Assembly (NCBI RefSeq): GCF_020164595.1
Contig: NZ_JAIQZE010000014.1
Location: forward strand, 35,847 to 99,846
DNA length: 64,000 bases
From: Psychroflexus longus
Lineage (GTDB): Bacteria > Bacteroidota > Bacteroidia > Flavobacteriales > Flavobacteriaceae
Reading direction: 5' to 3'
Shown here one piece after another: positions 1-9,541 of this stretch (position 1 is its first letter; every line of letters starts with the position of its first letter). The notes under the pieces were generated by a model. The model was not told the DNA's origin, ran no database searches, and worked only from the letters and a program-made list of their open reading frames with translations. Made by a program: the position numbers and the translations under genes.

Positions 1-378
1 GTTTAGATCAATATTTACTTCATGTACCTCAAATTTTCTTGATTTAACCGGCATATTCACAGAAGGATAATCCTGGGCTAACAATAGGACTTTAGATTTC
101 TCTGGAAGATCATTCAGAATAAGGTTTAATCCGGTGGAGAAATTATTTAAAATTCCTATTTCATCAATCTTTGCATTATAAATTTCAGAAATATGTGTTT
201 TCGTTTGCTCTACTAGACTATTTTCATTCTCATCTGTAAAAAGACTTCCTCGCAACCTGTAGTCATCTTCAAGTACTCTTATTTTAGATTGAACAGAAGA
301 GGACAAAACGCCTGTGAAGGGTGTATTTAAATAGGTATAGTTTGTAATTAGAGGGAATTCTTTTTTTAGGCTTGTCAT
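1..378 (-). CDS. Class V aminotransferase-like protein, 5' part only
   Basis: The minus strand has an open frame from an ATG at 376-378 to the left edge, giving 126 residues with no stop. The N-terminus (residues 12-25, with YLNTPFTGVLSS) resembles the start of class V PLP enzymes such as cysteine desulfurases and selenocysteine lyases, where a YLN..A.G motif begins the fold. The codon pattern looks like real coding sequence. The PLP lysine and the C-terminal domain lie outside the window, so substrate and reaction cannot be assigned. It is read divergently from the gene at 428. Confidence 0.65.
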   Translation of the reverse strand, partial: MTSLKKEFPLITNYTYLNTPFTGVLSSSVQSKIRVLEDDYRLRGSLFTDENENSLVEQTKTHISEIYNAKIDEIGILNNFSTGLNLILNDLPEKSKVLLLAQDYPSVNMPVKSRKFEVHEVNIDLN

Positions 379-401
379 AGATAAGTCAATAAAAGTATTA
401 G

Positions 402-409
402 TAAATTTG
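402..409 (+). promoter_or_regulatory. Promoter -7 element for 2TM gene and folA
   Basis: TAAATTTG matches the Bacteroidota -7 consensus TAnnTTTG. It ends 18 bases before the ATG at 428 and overlaps an upstream TTG, which argues for the ATG start. No clear TTG -33 element is seen at the usual spacing. Confidence 0.5.
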
Positions 410-427
410 AGCTCTAATATACTTAAA

Positions 428-832
428 ATGGATTCAACAAAGAAAATAGATCCCGAAATCAGAGCGCTTTATGAAAATGCTCATCAACGCGTCAAACAGA
501 AGAAAAGATTGATGACGCACCTGGTGTTTTTTATTGCAGGTTCTGTCATTTTCATTGTTTTGAATGTTATAATTGGTTACCAATCTGAATTCAAACCTCT
601 TGGCATGGACTGGTTTGTAACCGCTATTCTAATATGGCTTTTTTTCTTTCTTGTTCACGCCATCAATGTGTTTGTAGTGAATAATCTAATGGGAAAAGAA
701 TGGGAGGAAAAACAAATGAATAAGTTGGTCGAGAAGCAACTGGAGAGACTACGTGAGCTTCAGAAAAAAGTGGATAAAAAACATCCTATAGACACAGGTT
801 CAACTAAAATCCAAAAAAATAATGATTTATGA
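428..832 (+). CDS. 2TM domain-containing membrane protein
   Basis: The protein has 134 residues. It shows two hydrophobic segments (about residues 30-50 and 62-83) joined by a short loop, then a charged coiled-coil-like tail rich in E, K, R and Q. This is the layout of the 2TM domain family common in Flavobacteria, whose function is unknown; some members are fused to LytTR or histidine kinase domains, but this one stands alone. The ATG at 428 is chosen over a TTG at 407 because the latter overlaps the probable -7 promoter element. The stop overlaps the folA start by 4 bases (829-832), so the two are probably translationally coupled. Confidence 0.75.
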   Translation: MDSTKKIDPEIRALYENAHQRVKQKKRLMTHLVFFIAGSVIFIVLNVIIGYQSEFKPLGMDWFVTAILIWLFFFLVHAINVFVVNNLMGKEWEEKQMNKLVEKQLERLRELQKKVDKKHPIDTGSTKIQKNNDL

Positions 833-1329
833 AGGTAACCATGATTGCAGCTGCAGCAGAAAACAATGCTTTAGGAAAAGACAATGACCTGATCTGGCAC
901 CTGCCAGATGATTTTAAACGCTTCAAGGCTATTACTTCTCATCATCATATCATTATGGGACGTAAAACCTTTGAGTCCTTCCCCAAGTTACTTCCGAACA
1001 GAAAGCACATTGTCATCACCAGACAAGGAGATTATAAAAAAGAAGGAGTCACAGTGGTTCATAAACTAGAGGACGCACTAAAACAATGCCCTGGTGAAGA
1101 TGAAGTTTTTATCATAGGCGGTGGTGAAATTTATAAGCAAGCGTTACCTTATGCTGATAAAATTGAGCTTACCAGAGTACACGATACCTTTGAAGCAGAT
1201 GCCTTTTTTCCAGAAATAGAGGAATCAGTTTGGAAACTTGTAAGTTCGGAATACCACGAAAAAGATGAAAAGCATAAAATTGACTTCACTTACTTAACAT
1301 ACTCCAAAAACCCCCTAAATCCCACCTAG
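829..1329 (+). CDS. folA: Dihydrofolate reductase
   Basis: The 166-residue protein is of normal length for bacterial DHFR. It catalyses NADPH-dependent reduction of dihydrofolate to tetrahydrofolate for thymidylate, purine and methionine synthesis. Hallmarks seen are the N-terminal MIAAAAENNALGKDNDLIWHLP segment type, the catalytic acidic residue in HLPDDF, the cofactor motif GRKTFESF, and IIGGGEIY with the conserved glycines near residue 100. It is the second gene of a two-gene operon with the 2TM protein, overlapping it by 4 bases. No thymidylate synthase gene is seen in the window. Confidence 0.96.
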   Translation: MKVTMIAAAAENNALGKDNDLIWHLPDDFKRFKAITSHHHIIMGRKTFESFPKLLPNRKHIVITRQGDYKKEGVTVVHKLEDALKQCPGEDEVFIIGGGEIYKQALPYADKIELTRVHDTFEADAFFPEIEESVWKLVSSEYHEKDEKHKIDFTYLTYSKNPLNPT

Positions 1330-1417
1330 AAAATCAATTTTTCAAAATTAGATATTAAAAGTCGCCTTGTAATTGTTAAGCAATTACTATGTAGTGGTTT
1401 AGAGTTGAATAATAAAT

Positions 1418-1425
1418 TAGTTTTG
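1418..1425 (+). promoter_or_regulatory. Promoter -7 element for BamA-like gene
   Basis: TAGTTTTG fits TAnnTTTG and lies 16 bases before the ATG at 1442. An upstream in-frame ATG at 1427 would fall at or before the transcription start, which supports 1442 as the start. Confidence 0.45.
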
Positions 1426-1441
1426 AATGATATTTTTTGTT

Positions 1442-2611
1442 ATGAAAAAAACTTATATCCTACTTATTATCAGTCTTATTTTTTTGGGCAATACTGTGAA
1501 TGCTCAAGAAGAAAATTCGGAAAAGGAAACATTCGGCTTTCTCAAGAATTATGTCAATAGGATAGTCAATGATACCGTATCTCAAGAAAAATCACAATTC
1601 TTTTTTTACCCTGTTATAGGTTATCGGCCAGAAACTGGGATTGAATTTGGTGTTGCTCCTTTATATGTCTATTACGCTAAAGAAGATACCAGCAATCGCC
1701 TGAGTGAGATCAATGCTTATGGGTTTATAACTTTAAAGTCTCAATACGGATTGCGCGTAGATCACGCGATTTACTCAGACAAAGACAAATGGTTTTTTCT
1801 TGGAGATTTAAATTTTGAACAGTTTCCCTTACAGTATTACGGAATTGGGAATGATGCTCCAGAGGATAATATCGCACTTGTAGATGCTACTCAGATACGA
1901 ATAAGAGAAAGAGTACTTAGAAGACTAGCCGAAAACTTTTATTTAGGTCTGGAAACTGATTTTGTGAGCCTAAGCAATGTGACTTTTAAAGATCCTGACA
2001 GTAATCAAAATGTGGACTTTCCCCTACCATTTGGTGCAGAAGGAACCACGAACTTAGGGCTTGGCTTAGGATTGATATTCGATCAGCGTAGAAATGTTTT
2101 GAATGAACGAGATGCTTTTTTCAGTGAAGTTGCCTTTTTAGATTACAACACATTTTGGGAAAGTGAGGTCGAGTTTAGTAGCGTTATTTCAGATACTCGA
2201 TTTTTCAAATCTTTCAATAAGAGAAATGTACTAGCCATGCAACTTATGGGTGAATTCAATTTTGGTGGCGATATTCCTTTCAATCAACTTTCCCAAATGG
2301 GTGGAGAAAACATTATGAGAGGTTACTTCCGAGGTAGATTTCGTGATGAGAACCAGATTGCCGCACAGATAGAATACAGGATGTTACCTTTGGATTTAGG
2401 TTTTTCAAAACGTCTTGGAGCAACAGTATTTGCTGGAGTTGGCGATGTGTTTTCAGAGTGGAACGAACTCAGTGTGAAAGAAGTCAAATGGGCTGCTGGT
2501 GTAGGCGCTCGATTTTTGCTTTTTCAACAAAAAGATGTCTATCTTAGGTTTGATTATGCCATTACTCCAGATGAAAATGGATTTTATATAGGTGTAGGAG
2601 AAGCCTTCTAA
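1442..2611 (+). CDS. BamA/TamA-like outer membrane beta-barrel protein
   Basis: The protein has 389 residues when started at ATG 1442. A Sec signal peptide (MKKTYILLIISLIFLG type, cleavage after VNA near residue 21) is followed by a sequence with alternating aromatic and polar residues typical of beta strands. It ends with an aromatic residue, GVGEAF, like an outer membrane barrel. The segment with GGENIMRGYFRGRFRD resembles the conserved RGY/RGF region of the D15 surface-antigen barrel (BamA, TamA). No POTRA domains are visible, so this is a barrel-only relative rather than BamA itself. Its cargo or role is not known. It appears to be a single gene, convergent with the glutathione peroxidase gene. 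Confidence 0.8.
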   Translation: MKKTYILLIISLIFLGNTVNAQEENSEKETFGFLKNYVNRIVNDTVSQEKSQFFFYPVIGYRPETGIEFGVAPLYVYYAKEDTSNRLSEINAYGFITLKSQYGLRVDHAIYSDKDKWFFLGDLNFEQFPLQYYGIGNDAPEDNIALVDATQIRIRERVLRRLAENFYLGLETDFVSLSNVTFKDPDSNQNVDFPLPFGAEGTTNLGLGLGLIFDQRRNVLNERDAFFSEVAFLDYNTFWESEVEFSSVISDTRFFKSFNKRNVLAMQLMGEFNFGGDIPFNQLSQMGGENIMRGYFRGRFRDENQIAAQIEYRMLPLDLGFSKRLGATVFAGVGDVFSEWNELSVKEVKWAAGVGARFLLFQQKDVYLRFDYAITPDENGFYIGVGEAF

Positions 2612-2635
2612 AACTTCTGCTAATTATGATTTCTC

Positions 2636-3118
2636 CTAAGCTTCAATCCAGTCAATAATTTCTTTATCTAAGGGTGAAGTTTGAGGAGCAATAACTTTTT
2701 CAAGTTCACCTTTTTCATTTAAAAGAAACTTTTGAAAATTCCATTCTACTTCACTATCAACTTTTTGATTCCAGGATTTATTCGTCAAAAACTGAAACAC
2801 GTCGTGTTTATCTTCTCCTTTGACTTTAATTTTACCCATCATTTGGAATGAAACCCCATAATTTTCTACACAAAACCTAGATATGTCATCATTACTTCCA
2901 GGTTCTTGTGCCATAAAATCATTGCTAGGAAACCCTATAATCTTAAAGTTGGAGTCTTTATAAGTATTATAAAGCTTCTGTAGATCCTCATATTGAGGCG
3001 TTAAACCACATTTGGAAGCGGTATTGACAATTATAACTTTATTCCCTTTTAAGGTTGAAAAATCGAAGGTATTTCCTTTTATATCTGTAGCGACGAGCTG
3101 ATGTATACTATTACTCAT
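2636..3118 (-). CDS. Glutathione peroxidase (thioredoxin-type peroxidase)
   Basis: The 160-residue protein starts at the ATG at 3116-3118; a TTG further upstream overlaps the promoter. It reduces hydroperoxides. The catalytic tetrad of the family is visible: Cys37 in NTASKCG, Gln71 in MAQEPG, and Trp126-Asn127 in VEWNF. The active residue is cysteine, not selenocysteine. Cys83 (RFCVENYGV) sits where the resolving cysteine of bacterial thioredoxin-dependent members is found, so thioredoxin is the more likely reductant. No signal peptide is seen, so it is probably cytoplasmic. It lies next to a thioredoxin-fold gene, with its own promoter between them. Confidence 0.93.
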   Translation of the reverse strand: MSNSIHQLVATDIKGNTFDFSTLKGNKVIIVNTASKCGLTPQYEDLQKLYNTYKDSNFKIIGFPSNDFMAQEPGSNDDISRFCVENYGVSFQMMGKIKVKGEDKHDVFQFLTNKSWNQKVDSEVEWNFQKFLLNEKGELEKVIAPQTSPLDKEIIDWIEA

Positions 3119-3130
3119 ATTATTTTTGTA

Positions 3131-3138
3131 CAAATTTA
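3131..3138 (-). promoter_or_regulatory. Promoter -7 element for glutathione peroxidase
   Basis: On the minus strand this reads TAAATTTG, a match to TAnnTTTG, 12 bases upstream of the ATG at 3118. No -33 TTG at ideal spacing is seen. Confidence 0.45.
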
Positions 3139-3166
3139 AAATAATCTACTCACCTCCTCTAAGTCT

Positions 3167-3736
3167 TTACTTTAATTTATCAATTGTCTTTCTTACGGTT
3201 TTACTATTCCAGTTGGCAGCACCGGTCTTTTTCATGATGATTTCACCTCGGGTATCTATGAGAAAAGTAGTTGGCAAACTCGAACTCTTTAGCAAATCGG
3301 GCGGACTTGAGAGAAAATAGTACACAGGAAGGTTATAGTTTTCTTTGTCCAGAAAAGCCTCAACTATTCTGGGTTCTTCTGAAGTGATAAAGTAAAAATC
3401 AACCTCATCCTTATAATCTGAATACAACTTTTGAAGGTCTGGCATTTCAGCTATGCATGGTGCGCACCACGTTGCCCAGTAATTGACTAAAACTGGCTTT
3501 CCTTCAGATTGTATGAAATTTACTGTCTGATTGTTTTCGTTTTTAAAATACCACTCATAATCTTTTAAGATGTCGCGGTCTGATTTATTGATTTCAGTGG
3601 GACTAAAGGCAATAATTCGATTGAGAACAACCTGAATAGGCTGACGGGTCTGTGGAATAATGATCAACACAATAAATACTCCAAACAGGAGATTACTCCA
3701 GTGTTTTTGTATAAAATTCTTTTCTTTTTTTGACAT
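3167..3736 (-). CDS. TlpA-like membrane-anchored thiol-disulfide oxidoreductase
   Basis: The protein has 189 residues: a basic N-terminus, one hydrophobic segment at about residues 15-32 without an obvious cleavage site, then a periplasmic thioredoxin fold. The redox motif is WCAPC in WATWCAPC, followed by a cis-proline region SLPTTFLID. This matches the TlpA/ResA redoxin family, which reduces disulfides in periplasmic proteins or supports cytochrome c maturation. The specific partner is unknown. It is a single gene between aconitase and glutathione peroxidase, all on the minus strand, with a terminator separating it from aconitase. Confidence 0.85.
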   Translation of the reverse strand: MSKKEKNFIQKHWSNLLFGVFIVLIIIPQTRQPIQVVLNRIIAFSPTEINKSDRDILKDYEWYFKNENNQTVNFIQSEGKPVLVNYWATWCAPCIAEMPDLQKLYSDYKDEVDFYFITSEEPRIVEAFLDKENYNLPVYYFLSSPPDLLKSSSLPTTFLIDTRGEIIMKKTGAANWNSKTVRKTIDKLK

Positions 3737-3755
3737 GGTATTGGGTTGGAATAAG

Positions 3756-3786
3756 AGAAGCCATCCACGTCAGGCGGATGGCTTCT
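3756..3786 (-). terminator. Hairpin after aconitase
   Basis: An 11-base perfect stem (AGAAGCCATCC with GGATGGCTTCT) encloses a 9-base loop, about 25 bases past the aconitase stop on the minus strand. The trailing sequence is only moderately T-rich, so intrinsic termination is likely but not certain. Confidence 0.6.
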
Positions 3787-3811
3787 ATATAACTATTAGT
3801 AAAAAACGATC

Positions 3812-6079
3812 TTAAGCCTTATTCTGTTTCTTGATCATATTAAGAGCAGATCCTTCTCTAAACCAGCCAATCTGAGTATCATTATACGTATGATTTGCTT
3901 TGATGGTATCTTTAGATCCGTCAGCATGAACAACTTCAATGGTTATGGGTTTTCCTTCTTGGAAATCCTTTAGATCTACAAAGTTGAAAGTATCATCTTC
4001 CTGAATCAGATCATAATCGCTTTCTTTGTCAAAAGTGATTCCAAGCATTCCTTGCTTTTTCAAGTTGGTCTCATGGATTCTCGCAAAGGATTTCACCAAT
4101 ACTACTCTTACACCAAGATGTCTTGGCTCCATAGCAGCATGTTCTCTGGAAGATCCTTCTCCGTAATTATGATCACCTACTACTACTGTTGGAATTCCTT
4201 CAGCTTTGTAAGCACGTTGTGTTTTTGGCACAGCATCATATTTTCCATCTAACTGACTTTTCACAAAGTTGGTTTTCATGTTGAAAGCATTAACGGCTCC
4301 AATCAAACAGTTATCAGAAATATTATCCAAATGACCTCTGTATTTCAACCAAGGTCCTGCCATTGAGATATGGTCTGTCGTACATTTTCCGTGAGCTTTT
4401 ATCAACAACTTAGCACCCGTTAGATTTTCTCCATCCCAGGGATCGAATGGCTCTAAAAGCTGAATTCTATTAGATTCAGGATTCACTTTTATTTGAATAG
4501 AGCTTCCATCTTCTTTTGGAGCTAGAAAACCATTGTCTTCTACATCAAAACCTAGTTCAGGTAACTCAATACCTTTTGGAGCGTCTAGTTTTACTTCTTC
4601 TCCATCTTCATTAATAAGAGTGTCATTCATTGGGTCGAAGTCTAGGCGACCTGCAATTGCAATAGCAGCGACCATCTCTGGCGAACCAACAAAGGCATGT
4701 GTATTTGGATTTCCATCGGCACGCTTGGAGAAGTTTCTATTGAAAGAGTGAACAATTGTATTTTTTTCTTCACCTTTTCTATCGCTTCTATCCCATTGTC
4801 CAATACATGGTCCACAAGCATTGGTGAATATAGTTGCACCTAAGTTTTCAAAAACTTTCAATAAACCATCACGTTCTGCTGTAAAACGAATTTGCTCAGA
4901 ACCTGGATTGATACCAAAATCTGATTTTGGAATTAATTTTTTATGAACTGCTTGTTGAGCAATGGATGCAGCTCTTGTTAAATCTTCGTAAGAAGAATTG
5001 GTACAAGATCCTATAAGTCCCCAATCTACTTTAATTGGCCAACCATTTTTCTTAGCTTTTTCTCCTAATTCACCAACTGGTGTAGCTAAATCTGGAGTAA
5101 ACGGTCCATTCAAGTGAGGTCTTAAGGTACTTAAGTCTATTTCAATAACCTGGTCGAAATACTCTTCAGGGTTAGCGTAAACTTCGTCATCACCTGTTAA
5201 GTGTTCTCTTATTTTGTTGGCTTCGTCTGCTATTTCATTTCTATCGGTCGCTCTTAGGAAACGCTCCATTGAATCATCATAACCAAAAGTAGAGGTTGTT
5301 GCTCCTATTTCGGCACCCATATTACAAATCGTTCCTTTACCAGTACAAGATAAATTTTTGGCACCTTCTCCAAAATATTCTACGATACATCCAGTTCCAC
5401 CTTTAACAGTAAGAATTTCGGCAACTTTCAAGATAACATCTTTAGCAGCCGTCCATCCTTGTGGAGCACCGGTTAACTTTACTCCAATAAGTTTAGGGAA
5501 TTTAAGCTCCCATGGCATACCAGCCATCACATCTACTGCATCTGCTCCACCTACTCCAATGGCAATCATTCCCAATCCACCTGCGTTAACGGTGTGAGAA
5601 TCGGTACCAATCATCATACCTCCAGGAAATGCGTAATTTTCTAATACCACCTGGTGAATAATTCCAGCACCTGGCTTCCAAAATCCAATACCATATTTAC
5701 TAGAAACAGATTCTAGAAAGTCAAAAACCTCATTACTGGTTTCATTTGCTCTTTGAAGATCTTTAGCAGCTCCTTGTTTAGCTTGGATCAAGTGATCGCA
5801 ATGAACAGTTGTTGGTACTGCAACATTTTCTTTTCCTGCCTGCATAAATTGTAACAAAGCCATCTGAGCTGTTGCATCTTGACAAGCAATACGGTCTGGG
5901 GCAAAATCTACGTAATCTTTACCTCTAGTAAGTTTTCGGTTGGGTTTGTTTTCCCATAGGTGGGAATAAAGAATTTTTTCAGAAAGTGTAAGTGGTTTGC
6001 CAACGACTTCACGAGCTTTTTCAACTCTTTCCGACATCTGGCTATACACTTCTTTTATCATATCAATATCAAAAGCCAT
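3812..6079 (-). CDS. acn: Aconitate hydratase
   Basis: The 755-residue protein is of mitochondrial-type aconitase length, shorter than the ~890-residue AcnA/IRP type. It isomerises citrate to isocitrate in the TCA cycle. The three ligands of the [4Fe-4S] cluster are visible: about Cys359 in [10 protein letters not shown], and Cys422 and Cys425 in [11 protein letters not shown]. The C-terminal swivel domain carries [12 protein letters not shown], with the catalytic serine and arginine region. A TAnnTTTG promoter element lies 20 bases upstream and a hairpin follows the stop, so it is probably transcribed alone. Malate dehydrogenase of the same pathway is at 34913-35836. Confidence 0.97.
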   Translation of the reverse strand: MAFDIDMIKEVYSQMSERVEKAREVVGKPLTLSEKILYSHLWENKPNRKLTRGKDYVDFAPDRIACQDATAQMALLQFMQAGKENVAVPTTVHCDHLIQAKQGAAKDLQRANETSNEVFDFLESVSSKYGIGFWKPGAGIIHQVVLENYAFPGGMMIGTDSHTVNAGGLGMIAIGVGGADAVDVMAGMPWELKFPKLIGVKLTGAPQGWTAAKDVILKVAEILTVKGGTGCIVEYFGEGAKNLSCTGKGTICNMGAEIGATTSTFGYDDSMERFLRATDRNEIADEANKIREHLTGDDEVYANPEEYFDQVIEIDLSTLRPHLNGPFTPDLATPVGELGEKAKKNGWPIKVDWGLIGSCTNSSYEDLTRAASIAQQAVHKKLIPKSDFGINPGSEQIRFTAERDGLLKVFENLGATIFTNACGPCIGQWDRSDRKGEEKNTIVHSFNRNFSKRADGNPNTHAFVGSPEMVAAIAIAGRLDFDPMNDTLINEDGEEVKLDAPKGIELPELGFDVEDNGFLAPKEDGSSIQIKVNPESNRIQLLEPFDPWDGENLTGAKLLIKAHGKCTTDHISMAGPWLKYRGHLDNISDNCLIGAVNAFNMKTNFVKSQLDGKYDAVPKTQRAYKAEGIPTVVVGDHNYGEGSSREHAAMEPRHLGVRVVLVKSFARIHETNLKKQGMLGITFDKESDYDLIQEDDTFNFVDLKDFQEGKPITIEVVHADGSKDTIKANHTYNDTQIGWFREGSALNMIKKQNKA

Positions 6080-6099
6080 AGTATATAAATTTTAGATTG

Positions 6100-6107
6100 C
6101 AAAAATA
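6100..6107 (-). promoter_or_regulatory. Promoter -7 element for aconitase
   Basis: The minus strand reads TATTTTTG, matching TAnnTTTG, 20 bases before the aconitase ATG. The upstream region to 6308 is very AT-rich and holds no gene. Confidence 0.5.
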
Positions 6108-6308
6108 ACGTTTTTGGATGAATTTAGAAAATCTGTAAGATTAAAGCAAAATCCCTAACAATATTTCACACTAACCGTAATTTTAATACATATAATTATC
6201 AGATTTACATTTTTTATAAATTAAAAATGATAAATTGATAAAAATGCAAATGAAAATTACGAATTATAGTCTTTTGGAAGTATAATTTAGACTGAGTATC
6301 AATAATTG

Positions 6309-7262
6309 TTATAACAGCTTATTGATCACTTGCTCTATGGAAATATTTTCAGCTTCAGCTTTGTAGTTACGCACGACTCTGTGCCTCAAAATTGCTAGTG
6401 CTACCGCCTGTACATCTTCAATATCTGGAGAATATTTACCTCGCGTAGCAGCATGAGTTTTAGCAGCCAAAACAAGATTTTGCGAAGCTCTGGGACCTGC
6501 TCCCCAGTCAACATAAGTGTTTATAAAGTCTGAACTTTTTTCAGTATTCGGCCTGGTTTTACTAACTAAGTTTACTGCGTATTCTATAACATTATCCGCT
6601 ATAGGCATTTTTCTAATTAACTTCTGAAGTTGAATAATTTCTGTAGCATTAAAAAGAGCTTCAACTTTGACTTCTTTATTCTGTGTGGTAGCTTTCACTA
6701 CATCAACTTCTTCCTGAAAACTAGGATATTTCAAGTTCACTTCAAACATGAATCGGTCTAGCTGAGCCTCGGGAAGTGGATAAGTTCCCTCCTGCTCAAT
6801 CGGATTCTGCGTAGCGAGAACGAAGTATGGGTTTGACAATAAATAGTTTTTACCTCCCACTGTGACTGCCTTTTCCTGCATCGCTTCCAGGAGCGCCGCC
6901 TGAGTTTTTGGAGGGGTTCTATTTATTTCATCGGCTAATAAAATATTTGTAAACACAGGTCCCTTCAAAAATTTAAAAGATCTATTCTCATCGAGAATTT
7001 CAGAACCTATGATATCACTTGGCATGAGGTCTGGTGTAAATTGAACTCTGCTAAAATCCAGCCCTAGAGACTGAGATATCGTATTTACCATTAAAGTTTT
7101 AGCCAATCCCGGAACTCCGACAAGTAAGGAATGACCTCCGGAAAATATAGATAGAAGTATAGTATCTACAACCTTCTCCTGACCCACTATAACTTTAGCG
7201 ATCTCAGACTTTAAGATTTCATACTTCTTTACAAACTCATCTAAATCAGCAACGTCTGGCAT
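6309..7262 (-). CDS. MoxR-family AAA+ ATPase
   Basis: The protein has 317 residues, the normal size for MoxR. The Walker A motif is GVPGLAKT (about residue 59), Walker B is LLADEINR, and there is a sensor-type ATQNPIEQEGTYPLPEAQLDRF segment of the MoxR class. MoxR proteins are chaperone-like ATPases that usually work with von Willebrand factor A-domain proteins. Here no VWA gene follows. Instead it is the last gene of an operon with three SurA/PpiC-type proteins, only 1 base after the previous stop. A role in envelope protein maturation is an inference from this context. Confidence 0.9.
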   Translation of the reverse strand: MPDVADLDEFVKKYEILKSEIAKVIVGQEKVVDTILLSIFSGGHSLLVGVPGLAKTLMVNTISQSLGLDFSRVQFTPDLMPSDIIGSEILDENRSFKFLKGPVFTNILLADEINRTPPKTQAALLEAMQEKAVTVGGKNYLLSNPYFVLATQNPIEQEGTYPLPEAQLDRFMFEVNLKYPSFQEEVDVVKATTQNKEVKVEALFNATEIIQLQKLIRKMPIADNVIEYAVNLVSKTRPNTEKSSDFINTYVDWGAGPRASQNLVLAAKTHAATRGKYSPDIEDVQAVALAILRHRVVRNYKAEAENISIEQVINKLL

Positions 7263-7263
7263 A

Positions 7264-8700
7264 CTATTTTTTTATCCAAGACTTGGAAAACTTACAAGCC
7301 TTATAATCTCCATTTACTTTAATATAGGTGTCTTTCACTTTCTTCCCTTTCCAGGCGTTTATTTCTTTAAGCTTTTTCTGCTGTAGGGCCAATTCACGAA
7401 TACGAGTATAGTCTTCACTAAATTCAGCAATATGCTCTGGTATTTTTTTGGTCACAGTAATGAGTTTGAAAAACACCTTAGCTGTTCTTGGTTCAGAATC
7501 CTTAATTACTGGTGAAACTTCATTTTCTTTAAGATCCACAACCTGATCGTAAATTGCGGGATCTACTTTAGTCAATTCAAACCTTCTATCTCCAGTGGCA
7601 TTATTGATAAGCTGACCTCCACTTTCTCTTGTTTCTTTTTCATCTGAAACTTCTCTAGCAGCATCTCTAAAACTTACGGAACCATCAACGATCAATTCTC
7701 TAACTTTTTCAATTTCCTCCTTCGCTTTCTCTATGGCCTCAGAACTGATTTCAGGATAAAGCAATATGTGTCTTACATCCACCTGCTGACCTCTAATTCT
7801 GTCAACAGTCAAAATGTGCCATCCAAATTCAGTTTCAAAAGGCTTGCTGATCTCTCCCTCTTGCAAACTAAAAGCAGCATCTTTAAATTCTTTTACATAG
7901 TTATCATCTCTGGTAAGTGTAATCTTTCCACCCGAACTTTTAGATCCTCGATCTTCAGAATACAAAACTGCTTTGGTTGCAAAGCTTCCTCCAGATAGGA
8001 CATCGTCTCTAAAAGAATTCAGTTTATCTATAACTGCTTGTCGCTCTTTCTCTCCAACTTTTGGTCGCACAATGATTTGAGCAAGCTCTACCTCATCGTT
8101 AATCAAAGGGATTTCGTCTTCTGGGATAGCTTCAAAAAAATCTCTGGTCTCTTCTGGAGTAATTTCTACTTCATCCACAATAGCTCCTTGCATTTCCTCT
8201 GCCAGCATTCTCTGCTTATTGATCTCATTAAGTTGATTTCTTAGCTCAGTTTCATCCTCAAGTTTATAAAACTGAAGTAGCCTCTCCATACTCCCTACCT
8301 GGCTTACGAATTGACTGATTTGTTGTTCTGTAAAACTCTCTACTCTCGCCGGATTAAAAGGTAAGCTATCTTGTTCTGCATGGTGAGCAAATAACTTGTT
8401 TTCCATTATGGTTTCTGCAACATCACAATAGGAGATTTCGCCGATCTGCTGGTTTTTCATATCCAGATAAGCTTTGGAAATATCGCTTTCCAGTACGAGG
8501 TAATTTCCAACAACTGCAGCAACACCATCGATTTTTATTCTTCCATCCTCAGTCACTTTAGTGGCTTCGAGCACTTCTGGAGCAATATCAGAATTTTTGA
8601 GAAGGTTGTCTTTTTCGTCAACAGTTACCTGAGCTGTAGAGGTCAAACTTATGAGCATAATTACAGCCATTGTAATTATATTAATAGACTTCAAATTCAT
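7264..8700 (-). CDS. SurA-like periplasmic peptidyl-prolyl isomerase
   Basis: The protein has 478 residues from the ATG at 8698-8700; a start 16 codons upstream is possible but would put a charged stretch before the signal peptide. A Sec signal peptide ends near TAQ. A SurA-type N-domain (about residues 50-190) is followed by two parvulin (rotamase) domains, containing FETEFGWHILTVDRI and VDVRHILLYP. This layout is that of SurA, which chaperones outer membrane proteins through the periplasm. It overlaps the preceding lipoprotein gene by 20 bases and is followed by the MoxR gene. Confidence 0.88.
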   Translation of the reverse strand: MNLKSINIITMAVIMLISLTSTAQVTVDEKDNLLKNSDIAPEVLEATKVTEDGRIKIDGVAAVVGNYLVLESDISKAYLDMKNQQIGEISYCDVAETIMENKLFAHHAEQDSLPFNPARVESFTEQQISQFVSQVGSMERLLQFYKLEDETELRNQLNEINKQRMLAEEMQGAIVDEVEITPEETRDFFEAIPEDEIPLINDEVELAQIIVRPKVGEKERQAVIDKLNSFRDDVLSGGSFATKAVLYSEDRGSKSSGGKITLTRDDNYVKEFKDAAFSLQEGEISKPFETEFGWHILTVDRIRGQQVDVRHILLYPEISSEAIEKAKEEIEKVRELIVDGSVSFRDAAREVSDEKETRESGGQLINNATGDRRFELTKVDPAIYDQVVDLKENEVSPVIKDSEPRTAKVFFKLITVTKKIPEHIAEFSEDYTRIRELALQQKKLKEINAWKGKKVKDTYIKVNGDYKACKFSKSWIKK

Positions 8701-9541
8701 TATTTTTTGTAGCATCTTTTGTAATCTCTTTTTCAATTTTCTTAGCAATATTTATTTTTTTTCTATTGAGCAATATTTGCTCAATCGTAGGTCTTATATA
8801 TCCAATTGGCGCTTCCTCGTTACGTTTTAAAGTTGATTTTATAAAAATATAATAGAGGTCATTTTCACTTTCAATTTCAATAAAATTTCCAGATTTAAAG
8901 AGCTCAGTCTTATCCAGTTGTAAACCTTTACTTTCCTTGAACTCTTTTACAACTTCAGAGTATCTAACCCATATAGAGTCATTAAGCGATAAAGATTTGA
9001 ATTCCAAAGATTTCTCTTGCAATGATAGCATATCTTCAGGATTAAAACGTTGAAACTGACGTTTTATGTCCTTTAAAGCCTTCATTTTTTTATCTAATTG
9101 CAAATAACGCAATTGGACCAACTCTTCATTGAGCTTGAAATTAGATTTGTTGTTTTTGTAATATTCATCCACATCAGATGAATCAATAACATCTTTTAAT
9201 TCTCTTTCTATAAGAGCATCTTTGTAAGCCTTTTTAAACAGCTGCTCTTCGTATTTTTTGGCCAACTCTCTAAAATCGATTTGTTTTTCTTCTGGTAAAT
9301 TCAGCTTAGCCCTATCCAACAAAAGTTTATCTGTAGCCCAATTCTGAATATAAGTTTTTGCTGCAATTGTACTATCCTGTTCAGACAAGTCTTTTGAAAT
9401 ATGTTGGTTGAGCTCATCAAATTTTAGGAAATGGGTATTGACCCTGGCAACGTAATTTGAATTTTCCTTTTCTGAAAAAAGAGAACAAGCCCCTAAGATA
9501 AAGGAAAACAAAATCAAGAGTATTAACTGTTTATTTCTCAA
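8681..9541 (-). CDS. Lipoprotein related to SurA/PpiC chaperones
   Basis: The 286-residue protein has a lipoprotein signal peptide with lipobox LGAC (lipidated Cys about residue 19). The body is highly charged and helical. A segment around residues 25-75 (YVARVNTHFLKFDEL, then WATDKLLLDRA) resembles the N-terminal chaperone domain of SurA/PpiC proteins. No clear parvulin catalytic domain is visible. It overlaps both neighbours (11 bases upstream, 20 downstream) in an operon of two prolyl isomerases, so it probably acts with them as an envelope folding factor. That role is inferred from context. Confidence 0.7.
   Translation of the reverse strand: MRNKQLILLILFSFILGACSLFSEKENSNYVARVNTHFLKFDELNQHISKDLSEQDSTIAAKTYIQNWATDKLLLDRAKLNLPEEKQIDFRELAKKYEEQLFKKAYKDALIERELKDVIDSSDVDEYYKNNKSNFKLNEELVQLRYLQLDKKMKALKDIKRQFQRFNPEDMLSLQEKSLEFKSLSLNDSIWVRYSEVVKEFKESKGLQLDKTELFKSGNFIEIESENDLYYIFIKSTLKRNEEAPIGYIRPTIEQILLNRKKINIAKKIEKEITKDATKNNEFEVY

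Noticed and set aside
5358..5597. A 79-codon plus-strand frame opposite aconitase, and similar long antisense frames elsewhere.
   Set aside because: It lies within a certain gene and has a proline/serine-rich composition typical of antisense shadows.
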